Positions 1-6,075 of a stretch of DNA of 10,497 nucleotides are shown piece after piece; position 1 is the first letter of the stretch, and every line of letters starts with the position of its first letter. Both the position numbers and the translations under genes were made by a program. Location of the stretch: assembly GCA_026002045.1 (NCBI GenBank), contig BOAV01000088.1, forward strand, positions 1 through 10,497, read 5' to 3'. This DNA comes from Spirochaetia bacterium. GTDB lineage: Bacteria > Spirochaetota > Spirochaetia > Treponematales > Breznakiellaceae. The notes beneath the pieces were generated by a model. It did not search any database. It had not been told where the DNA came from and worked only from the letters and a program-made list of their open reading frames with translations.

Positions 1-806
1 TCCCGGAAAAACGGCGAAGCCCCTCGTATTCCCGCGAGCTTGTAGAGACCATTCGGGATATACGGAAAGAAGACCCGACCTATTCGGCGAAAAAGATACG
101 GCCTATCCTTTTACGCACCATGGAGGCAGCGTCCGTCCCCCGTGTTTCCACCCTGGGCAGGCTCATTTCGCGGGAAAACCTGTTTTTCCGCTCTGATGTA
201 AAACGGCACAAAAAACACTCAAAAGCCGCAAAAAAGGCCCATGAACGCAAAAGAAAACCCCATGACCTTGCGGCATCCGCCCCCGGACAGGTTATCGAAT
301 TCGACATGAAGCACGTGTATCTACTGGGTCAAAAACAATATGCCTTCTGCGCGGTTGACCTGTTCAACCGCGAGGCGCTTATCCACATTGCATCCTCCCC
401 TTCCAGCCTGAACGCTCAGGCCGCTCTCAAAAAAGTCGTGGAACGGTTCGGGACCGGCATCAAGATTGTAAACGACAACGGCAGTGAGAACATGGCAAAG
501 GCGGAAGCATACCTGGCTTCCCTGAATATCACCCAGTACTGGGCGCGCCCCCATACCCCGAAGGACAAACCCTTTGTGGAGCGGCTCATCGGCACATTCC
601 AGAGAGAATGCCTGGATTATCATTACACACCCCTGAATGTCACGGAATTAACCGCGGTTACCCATGCCTGGCTGGATAAATACCATTTCTACCGGCCCCA
701 TCAGTCTTTGGGTTTCTTGACACCGTCGGAGTTTTCTGCCACCCTGGGGATATCCATTCCCCATCGGGCCGCTCTGTCCTATATGTAGTGAGTACGGACA
801 TAAAAC
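1..806 (+). mobile_element. Right part of an IS481/IS3-like insertion sequence (boundaries unresolved)
   Basis: The left part of the window is occupied by a DDE transposase reading frame that runs in from beyond the window, so this is the right-hand portion of an insertion sequence. The left end and its terminal repeat lie outside, so the right terminal repeat cannot be recognised by pairing. The sequence just after the stop codon, around 789-806, is where a terminal repeat would be expected; a plausible but unproven end is near position 800, because its reverse complement starts TGTCC. The element is oriented in the same direction as the downstream acetogenesis genes. Confidence 0.6.
3..788 (+). 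CDS. IS481/IS3-like DDE transposase, 5' partial (runs off the window start)
   Basis: This is a transposase integrase-core protein (rve fold) that would cut and join the ends of its own element. The frame is open from the first full codon at 3, so the first ATG at 120 is not the true start and about 261 residues are visible. The visible N-terminal part (residues with PTYSAKKI, about 3-120) resembles the second helix-turn-helix of IS481-type enzymes. It is followed by a Lys/Arg-rich linker and the catalytic core. The DDE triad is visible: Asp in VIEFDMKHV (codon 303-305), Asp in NDNGSEN (474-476) and Glu in KPFVERLIG (579-581). The last two are separated by 34 residues, as usual for this fold. 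The C-terminal YRPHQSLGFLTPSEF motif is typical. No frameshift is seen in the visible part, so it may be functional. Family assignment between IS481 and IS3 orfB is by pattern only. Confidence 0.88.
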   Translation, partial: PEKRRSPSYSRELVETIRDIRKEDPTYSAKKIRPILLRTMEAASVPRVSTLGRLISRENLFFRSDVKRHKKHSKAAKKAHERKRKPHDLAASAPGQVIEFDMKHVYLLGQKQYAFCAVDLFNREALIHIASSPSSLNAQAALKKVVERFGTGIKIVNDNGSENMAKAEAYLASLNITQYWARPHTPKDKPFVERLIGTFQRECLDYHYTPLNVTELTAVTHAWLDKYHFYRPHQSLGFLTPSEFSATLGISIPHRAALSYM

Positions 807-835
807 TTGACTTTTTTCATTTTCCATCCTACAAT
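807..835 (+). promoter_or_regulatory. Predicted sigma70-type promoter upstream of metF
   Basis: TTGACT at 807-812 and TACAAT at 830-835 each match the -35 and -10 consensus at 5 of 6 bases and are separated by exactly 17 bp. Transcription would start near 842 and give a leader of about 65 nt before the metF ATG at 908. It lies 19 bp after the transposase stop codon, so it is inside, across or just outside the end of the insertion sequence. The rest of 789-907 is AT-rich and holds no convincing riboswitch or terminator. Confidence 0.6.
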
Positions 836-907
836 TCTCACATACATAAACCAATTAGCATTTTTATATGGCTCTGAAAAGCTAAATCGCTTGATCAAGG
901 AGACTTT

Positions 908-1849
908 ATGAAGATCGCCGAAATCCTGAAACAAAAAAAGACACTTTCATTTGAGGTATTCCCGCCTAAGGAAAAAGATGGTATTCCTAAGCTGCAAAAA
1001 GAGCTGGATCAATTATTTCAGTTAAAACCGGATTTTATCAGTTGTACCTATGGCGCTATGGGCACCAATGTGGGGGAGTCAAAGGAAATCTGCAAATACA
1101 TTGTTGATCACAGGGTCAACTGTATAACCCACTTTACCTGTATTGGAAAAACCGCCGCCGAATTAAAGGCGATTTTTGCGGAATATGTGGCCATGGGGCT
1201 TGAAAATGGGCTTGCCATGCGCGGCGATTTCCAGAAAGACCCGGTCACCGGGGACATCAAGACCTCTACCGGCGGCGAATTTGAACACGCAAATCAGCTT
1301 ATCAGCTTTCTGCACAAAGAATTTCCCAATGTATGTTTTGCCGCCGCGGGTTACCCCGAAAGGCACCTCCTTGCGCCCAGCATTGAAAGCGACATTGAGT
1401 ACCTCAAGGCGAAACAGGACGCGGGCGCCGAGCTGGTGATGTGCCAGACCTGTCATGATATCCCCGCCTATGAAAAGTGGGTTGCCCAATGCCGCAAGGC
1501 GGGTATCAAAATCCCCTTTGTTATTGGTATTATGCCGATCCTTTCCCGCAGAAACGCCATCGACATGACCATTCCCGGCGCCATACCGGTGGAACTTTCC
1601 CGGGTTGTCGGCAAATACAGCCCCCCCCCGCCTCCACCCAAGAGCTCTTCTGAAGAGGTCCTGAAGCAGTACGATGATCTTAGCAAAAAATACGCGGCGG
1701 ACTTTGAAAAATACGGTATGGAGTATACAATCAACGAAGTAAAGACCTATTTAAAGACCGATCTTCAGGGGGTTCACTTCTACGCACTCAATAAGGCGGG
1801 AAAGGTTGCTCAAATCGTAAATGACGGCAGCTTCGCTTCATTGTTGTAA
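908..1849 (+). CDS. metF: Methylenetetrahydrofolate reductase, divergent active site
   Basis: MetF is a cytosolic FAD TIM-barrel enzyme reducing 5,10-methylene-THF to 5-methyl-THF, the last reductive step of the methyl branch. The start is supported by AAGGAGA at 897-903. Family motifs are SFEVFPPKE (Glu16 matches catalytic Glu28 of E. coli), ITHFTC, AMRGD (Asp107), AAGYPERH, Gln180 (E. coli Gln183) and GVHFYALN near the C terminus. Odd points: the usual Q-F-F-F-D stretch reads Q-T-C-H-D at 180-184; Arg214 stands where E. coli has mobile Phe223; and a loop around residues 236-262 is enlarged and holds six prolines (239-244) encoded partly by a C9 tract. At 313 residues it is somewhat longer than the usual 280-300. 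No metV-like gene is beside it, although many acetogens pair the two. Its first part is more AT-rich than the following genes. The family is certain; the electron donor is not. Confidence 0.93.
   Translation: MKIAEILKQKKTLSFEVFPPKEKDGIPKLQKELDQLFQLKPDFISCTYGAMGTNVGESKEICKYIVDHRVNCITHFTCIGKTAAELKAIFAEYVAMGLENGLAMRGDFQKDPVTGDIKTSTGGEFEHANQLISFLHKEFPNVCFAAAGYPERHLLAPSIESDIEYLKAKQDAGAELVMCQTCHDIPAYEKWVAQCRKAGIKIPFVIGIMPILSRRNAIDMTIPGAIPVELSRVVGKYSPPPPPPKSSSEEVLKQYDDLSKKYAADFEKYGMEYTINEVKTYLKTDLQGVHFYALNKAGKVAQIVNDGSFASLL
1621..1629 (+). repeat. C9 homopolymer tract inside metF
   Basis: Nine consecutive cytosines lie within the metF reading frame and encode the first part of a six-proline run (residues 239-244). 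Tracts of this length are prone to slipped-strand errors in replication and in sequencing. A gain or loss of one base would shift the frame and remove the last quarter of MetF. As given, the frame is intact. Confidence 0.9.
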
Positions 1850-1863
1850 GTAAATATGGAATT

Positions 1864-1899
1864 TTGGCTGGGGATCAACTTCGGCTTGCCTCCGGCCAA
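1864..1899 (+). repeat. Imperfect inverted repeat between metF and fhs
   Basis: Bases 1864-1873 can pair with 1890-1899 in a 10-bp stem that includes two G-T (G-U) pairs, leaving a 16-nt loop. The 3' side is followed by an AT-rich stretch (TCAATATTTT) but not a clean T-run, so it is a poor intrinsic terminator. It may act as a weak attenuator or an mRNA processing or stabilising hairpin separating metF from the fhs block, or it may be chance. Confidence 0.4.
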
Positions 1900-1931
1900 T
1901 CAATATTTTCAAGACCATAAAGGAGAAAATT

Positions 1932-3677
1932 ATGGCTAAAGGTTCAGATGCGGTGAAGAAGTTTGTTGGTTCCGACATTGACATTGCCCAGGCGGTTTAT
2001 CCCGAACACGCCTACGATGTCAGGGAAATCGCGGAAAAGTTGGCTGTTCCTGATAAGTACATCGAGCAGTACGGCAAGTACAAAGCCAAGATCGACTACA
2101 ACTACCTTAACAATGAGCTAAAGGACAAGAAAGACGGCAAACTCATCCTGGTAACGGCGATCACCCCCACTCCGGCGGGGGAGGGCAAGACCACCACCAC
2201 GGTGGGCCTTGCGGACGGGCTTTCCAAGATCGGCAAGAAAGTTGTCGTGGCCCTGCGCGAACCCTCCCTTGGGCCGGTATTCGGCGTCAAGGGCGGCGCG
2301 GCAGGGGGCGGTTGGGCCCAGGTCATCCCCATGGAGGACATCAACCTGCACTTTACCGGCGACTTCCACGCCATAGGCGCGGCAAACAACCTTTTGGCCG
2401 CCATGCTTGATAACCACATCTACCAGGGCAATAAACTGAACATCGACCCCCGCAAGATCATCTGGCACCGCTGCGTTGACATGAACGACCGGCAGCTCCG
2501 CTTCATCGTGGACGGCCTGGGCGGCAAGGCCAACGGCGCTTCCCGTGAGGACTGGTTCGACATCACCGTGGCCTCCGAAGTTATGGCCATACTCTGCCTT
2601 TCCAAAGACATCGATGACCTCAAGGCCCGCTTGGGCCGTATCATTGTGGGGTATACCTATGGCAAGGATTCGGAAGCAAAGCCCGTTACCGCAGGTGATC
2701 TTAACGCACAGGGGGCCATGGCCGCCCTGTTGAAGGATGCCCTGAAACCGAACCTGGTGCAGACCCTGGAAGGAACGCCATCCTTTATCCACGGCGGCCC
2801 CTTTGCAAATATTGCCCACGGCTGTAACTCCATCATGGCCACCCGGCTTGCCCTCAAGCTCGGGGATTACGTGGTTACCGAGGCGGGCTTCGGCGCGGAC
2901 CTCGGCGCGGAGAAGTTCCTCGACATCAAGTGCCGTTTTGCCGGCCTCAAGCCCAGCGCCGTTGTCATCGTGGCCACGGTGCGGGCCCTCAAGAGCCACG
3001 GCGGGGTGTCCAAGGCCAACCTCGGTAAGGAAAATGTTGAAGCGGTCAAAAAGGGCCTGCCGAATCTGCTCCAGCATGTTAAAAACATCACCGAAGTCTA
3101 CAAGCTCCCCGCGGTGGTCGCCATCAACGCCTTCCGGAAACCCGGCGAAGCGGATACCGAGGCGGAACTAAAGGTTATCGCGGATGAGTGCAAAAAGCTC
3201 GGCGTCAACGTGGCCCTGTCCGATGTCTGGGAGAAGGGCGGCGAAGGCGGTACGGCCCTGGCCGAAGAGGTGGTCAAACTCTGCGCCCAAAACAAGGAGA
3301 ACGACTTTACCTTCAGCTACGACGAAAAGGCGTCGATCAAAGAGAAGATCGAAGCAATCGCCAAAAAGATTTACCACGCCGAAAACGTCAACATCCTGCC
3401 GGTGGCGCAGAAGCAGATTTCCCAGCTTGAAAAACTCGGCATGGACAAGGTGCCGATCTGCATGGCGAAAACCCAATACAGCTTCTCCGATGACCCGGAC
3501 CTCAAGGGCGCCCCTGCGGGTTGGACCCTTACGGTCCGTAACATCAAGATTTCCGCCGGCGCGGGCTTCATTGTTGCCTTAACCGGGGACATCATGACCA
3601 TGCCCGGCCTCCCCCCGGTTCCCTCCGCCGAGAAGATCGACGTGGACAACACCGGGAAGATATACGGCCTGTTCTAG
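1932..3677 (+). CDS. fhs: Formate--tetrahydrofolate ligase (10-formyl-THF synthetase)
   Basis: Fhs catalyses ATP-dependent joining of formate to tetrahydrofolate, giving 10-formyl-THF. It is the entry step of the methyl branch and a common marker for acetogens. The 581-residue protein is slightly longer than the roughly 555-560 usual, mostly through a short N-terminal extension. AAGGAG at 1920-1925 supports the start. The P-loop region TPTPAGEGKTT lies at about 78-88 with Lys86. The family signature GVKGGAAGGGW is at 118-128, with Trp128 where Tyr is usual. PMEDINLHFTGD follows (133-144), then NIAHGCNS (293-300), TEAGFGADLGAEKF (316-329), VATVRALKSHGG (348-359), AKTQYSFSDD and the C-terminal MTMPGLPPVPSAEKID. 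The stop is 8 nt before fchA, so these genes are co-transcribed. This is the most GC-rich part of the window; 2281-2340 has 44 of 60 G+C. Confidence 0.98.
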   Translation: MAKGSDAVKKFVGSDIDIAQAVYPEHAYDVREIAEKLAVPDKYIEQYGKYKAKIDYNYLNNELKDKKDGKLILVTAITPTPAGEGKTTTTVGLADGLSKIGKKVVVALREPSLGPVFGVKGGAAGGGWAQVIPMEDINLHFTGDFHAIGAANNLLAAMLDNHIYQGNKLNIDPRKIIWHRCVDMNDRQLRFIVDGLGGKANGASREDWFDITVASEVMAILCLSKDIDDLKARLGRIIVGYTYGKDSEAKPVTAGDLNAQGAMAALLKDALKPNLVQTLEGTPSFIHGGPFANIAHGCNSIMATRLALKLGDYVVTEAGFGADLGAEKFLDIKCRFAGLKPSAVVIVATVRALKSHGGVSKANLGKENVEAVKKGLPNLLQHVKNITEVYKLPAVVAINAFRKPGEADTEAELKVIADECKKLGVNVALSDVWEKGGEGGTALAEEVVKLCAQNKENDFTFSYDEKASIKEKIEAIAKKIYHAENVNILPVAQKQISQLEKLGMDKVPICMAKTQYSFSDDPDLKGAPAGWTLTVRNIKISAGAGFIVALTGDIMTMPGLPPVPSAEKIDVDNTGKIYGLF

Positions 3678-3685
3678 GATAAATT

Positions 3686-4315
3686 ATGGGTTTTGCAGAA
3701 AAAAGCTGTGTAGATTTTGTAACGGTACTGGCAAGCAAGGAGCCGGTCCCCGGCGGCGGCGGGGCCTCCGCGCTGGTGGGGGCCATCGGAACCGCCCTGG
3801 GCAACATGGTGGGTTCCCTTACCACGGGCAAGAAGAAGTATGCCGAGGTCGAGGCGGATATTCAGCGCCTCAAAAAGGAATCCGACCGGCTTCAGGGGGA
3901 ATTCCTGGCCCTGATTCAGCGGGACGCCGAGGTTTTCGAGCCCCTGTCCAGGGCCTACGGTCTGCCAAAGGAAACCGAGGCGGAAAAAGCCGAGAAGGTC
4001 CGGGTCATGGAGGCCGCCTTAAAGGAAGCCTGCTCGGTGCCCCTGGAGATCATGGAAAAGTGCGGCGAGGCCATCAAGGTTATTGAAGAATTCGCCGCCA
4101 AGGGCAGCCGTCTTGCGTTAAGCGACGCCGGGGTTGGGGCCGCCTTCTGCAAGGCCGCCCTGGCCGGGGCCAGTCTTAATGTCTATATCAATACCGCCGC
4201 CATGACGGACAAAGTCTATGCGGCGGAGATTAATCGCAAAACAGACGCCCTGCTCGCCGAGTACGGGCCCCTGGCGGATCGTATCTTTGCCGGTGTTAAA
4301 GAAAGGTTGAGGTAA
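3686..4315 (+). CDS. fchA: Methenyltetrahydrofolate cyclohydrolase, FTCD-type
   Basis: This 209-residue protein belongs to the formiminotransferase-cyclodeaminase-like family, whose stand-alone acetogen and purine-fermenter members (FchA) interconvert 10-formyl-THF and 5,10-methenyl-THF. Visible motifs are EPVPGGGGASA at 19-29, the helical central region with Asp80, and the C-terminal SDAGVGAAFCKAALAGA block at 146-162 followed by NVYINT. The length is normal for FchA. The start lies 8 nt after the fhs stop, and its weak AGGA sits across that stop, suggesting translational coupling. The neighbouring FolD appears to lack cyclohydrolase catalytic residues, so FchA is probably the only enzyme in this cluster for the step. 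A glutamate formiminotransferase-associated cyclodeaminase role is much less likely in this context. Confidence 0.93.
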   Translation: MGFAEKSCVDFVTVLASKEPVPGGGGASALVGAIGTALGNMVGSLTTGKKKYAEVEADIQRLKKESDRLQGEFLALIQRDAEVFEPLSRAYGLPKETEAEKAEKVRVMEAALKEACSVPLEIMEKCGEAIKVIEEFAAKGSRLALSDAGVGAAFCKAALAGASLNVYINTAAMTDKVYAAEINRKTDALLAEYGPLADRIFAGVKERLR

Positions 4316-4317
4316 AT

Positions 4318-5166
4318 ATGGCTCAAGTATTAAAAGGAAAAGAAGTGGCCGATGCCCTAGTGGAGTCCATGAAAAAGGATGTGGAGGGCTTGAAGGCCAG
4401 GGGCGTCACCCCCACTTTGGGCATAGTCCGCATGGGCGAAAGGGAGGACGACATCTCCTACGAGAAGGGCGCGAAGAAGCGTTGCGAGGCTGTGGGCGTG
4501 GGGGTAAAACAATACCTGCTCCCTGCAGACGCATCCCAGGCTGATCTCCTCAAGGTGATACACGAGGCCAACAACGACAGGGATGTTCACGGGGTGCTGC
4601 TCTTCCGGCCCCTGCCCAAACACATTGACGACAACGCCGTCCGGGGGGCCCTGCTGCCCGCGAAGGACATAGACGGCATCACCGACGGCTCCCTGGCGGG
4701 GGTGTTTGCCAATCTAAACCTGGGCTTCCCCCCCTGTACGGCGGAGGCCTGCATGGAGATCCTTGCCCACTACGGGATTGATCCCGCGGGTAAGCGGGTT
4801 ACGGTCATAGGCCGCAGCTTGGTCATAGGCCGGCCGGTGGCGATGATGCTCATGCACAGGAACGGGACCGTCACCATCTGCCACACAAAGACCAAAGACC
4901 TGCCCGCCGTGGTGCGGGAAGCGGAAATTGTCATCGTGGCGGCGGGCAAGGCGGAGACCATCACCGGGGATTATTTTTCGGCGGGTCAGACTGTTATTGA
5001 TGTGGGCATCCATGTAAAGGAAGGGGGCGGCCTCTGCGGGGACGTGAAGTTTGCCGAGGCGGAGCCCATCGTACAGGCCATCACCCCTGTACCGGGCGGG
5101 GTAGGAACGGTTACCACCTGCGTCACCATCCGGCATGTGATCCAGGCCGCTAAAGCAGAGGTGTAA
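4318..5166 (+). CDS. folD: Methylenetetrahydrofolate dehydrogenase (FolD family), probably lacking cyclohydrolase activity
   Basis: FolD-family protein of 282 residues that would reduce methenyl-THF to methylene-THF with NAD(P)H. GAGG at 4309-4312 precedes the ATG, which begins 2 nt after the fchA stop. Motifs: SYEKGAKKRCEAVG (47-60), KDIDG with Asp119, the Rossmann segment VTVIGRSLVIGRPVA (161-175), TVTICHTKT and TPVPGGVGTVT (256-266). Aligning from Tyr48 (E. coli Tyr50) to Cys56 without gaps puts Ala52 at the position of the cyclohydrolase lysine (human Lys56, E. coli Lys54). HGVLLFRPLP (91-100) puts Phe96 at the position of the supporting Gln (human Gln100, usual motif VQLPLP). The aspartate partner (human Asp125) is kept as Asp119. 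The enzyme therefore looks specialised for the dehydrogenase half-reaction. Usual GVGPMT reads GVGTVT. Confidence 0.95.
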   Translation: MAQVLKGKEVADALVESMKKDVEGLKARGVTPTLGIVRMGEREDDISYEKGAKKRCEAVGVGVKQYLLPADASQADLLKVIHEANNDRDVHGVLLFRPLPKHIDDNAVRGALLPAKDIDGITDGSLAGVFANLNLGFPPCTAEACMEILAHYGIDPAGKRVTVIGRSLVIGRPVAMMLMHRNGTVTICHTKTKDLPAVVREAEIVIVAAGKAETITGDYFSAGQTVIDVGIHVKEGGGLCGDVKFAEAEPIVQAITPVPGGVGTVTTCVTIRHVIQAAKAEV

Positions 5167-5169
5167 ATC

Positions 5170-6009
5170 ATGGAAGCACGATCTCCGGCGCAAATTTTAG
5201 AGTACACCGGCGACGCCGGGGTAACAAAGGTTCAGCGGAAGAAGCTGGGGCAGTTCATTTTGGCTTTTTTTGCGGGGGCCTTCATCGCCTTTGCGTCCGA
5301 AGGGTCCAATATGGCGGCCTTCAATTTGTTCAATAATCCCGAAACCTACGGGCTCGGCAAAGTTTTGGCCGGGGCCGTATTTGGGACGGGGCTTATGCTC
5401 GTTCTGATCGCCGGGGGCGAATTGTTTACGGGCAATACCCTGATCATTGTGGGTGTCCTTGACCGCAAGGTAAAAATCACCCAAATGCTTTCAAACTGGT
5501 GTATCGTCTATATCGGTAATTTTATCGGCAGTGTTTTTATCGCCTATATGATGAAAGAGTCGGGGCTGTTCAACAGCGGCGCCAATGTGCTGGGGGGGCA
5601 GACCATAAAGATCGCCTCGTATAAAACCCACCTGCTGTTTCATCAGGCCTTCTTTTTGGGCATCATGTGTAACTGGCTGGTGTGCCTCGCGGTATGGGTG
5701 TCCTATGCGGCAAAGGACGTTATGGGCAAGATGTTTGCCTGCTTCTTTATCATCGGGCTTTTTATCACCTCCGGATTTGAGCACAGCGTGGCCAACATGT
5801 ACTACATACCCGCCGGGATTATGGCAAAGGCGAATCCCGCCTGGGTGGAAGCATCCCATGTTGCTGCGGCGCAGCTGGATGAATTGAACTGGCTGACCTT
5901 TATCACCAAAAATTTGATCCCCGTTACCTTGGGCAATATTGTGGGCGGCTCCCTGTTGGTCGGCAGCCTGTACTGGGTTTCTTTGAAAACGAAGGCCAAA
6001 AACATCTGA
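5170..6009 (+). CDS. focA: Formate/nitrite transporter (FNT) family channel, probable formate transporter
   Basis: This is an inner-membrane protein of 279 residues in the formate/nitrite transporter family, pentameric channels with six membrane helices per subunit. Hydrophobic segments lie at about 28-50, 63-96, 106-128, 157-180, 186-200 and 247-271. Family motifs are visible: GELFTGN (83-89), the pore histidine in GFEHSVANMYYIP (His205, matching FocA His209) and LGNIVGG near the C terminus. FNT members also carry nitrite, hydrosulfide or lactate. Formate is inferred here because the gene sits 3 nt after folD, in the same block as the formate-activating ligase. GAGG at 5158-5161 overlaps the end of folD, suggesting coupling. 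It would supply external formate to Fhs or release an excess. Confidence 0.9.
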   Translation: MEARSPAQILEYTGDAGVTKVQRKKLGQFILAFFAGAFIAFASEGSNMAAFNLFNNPETYGLGKVLAGAVFGTGLMLVLIAGGELFTGNTLIIVGVLDRKVKITQMLSNWCIVYIGNFIGSVFIAYMMKESGLFNSGANVLGGQTIKIASYKTHLLFHQAFFLGIMCNWLVCLAVWVSYAAKDVMGKMFACFFIIGLFITSGFEHSVANMYYIPAGIMAKANPAWVEASHVAAAQLDELNWLTFITKNLIPVTLGNIVGGSLLVGSLYWVSLKTKAKNI

Positions 6010-6013
6010 CCCA

Positions 6014-6043
6014 TGGACGGGATAAAACGGATCGGGTTATAAT
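6014..6043 (+). promoter_or_regulatory. Possible internal promoter ahead of acsD
   Basis: A perfect TATAAT lies at 6038-6043, with TGGACG (4 of 6 to the -35 consensus) at 6014-6019 and an 18-bp spacer. It occupies the 66-nt gap between focA and acsD, the longest gap between the coupled genes. Transcription would start near 6050, just ahead of the acsD ribosome site AAAGGAG at 6061-6067. The -35 match is modest, so this is a suggestion that acsDCE and the LarA-like gene may also be transcribed separately. Confidence 0.4.
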
Positions 6044-6075
6044 TATGTGTGCCATAGTGAAAAGGAGAATGTGCT

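Noticed and set aside
120..788. Transposase starting at the ATG at 120
   Set aside because: The same frame is open with transposase-like sequence back to the first bases of the window, so this ATG is internal and the gene is partial.
855..887. Short inverted repeat TTAGC / GCTAA in the metF leader, as a riboswitch
   Set aside because: Only 5 pairs around a long AT-rich loop, and no resemblance to a known THF or cobalamin riboswitch core.
2118..3077. 319-codon minus-strand open frame opposite fhs
   Set aside because: fhs is a fully conserved gene on the other strand; the antisense translation shows no family motifs or ribosome site.
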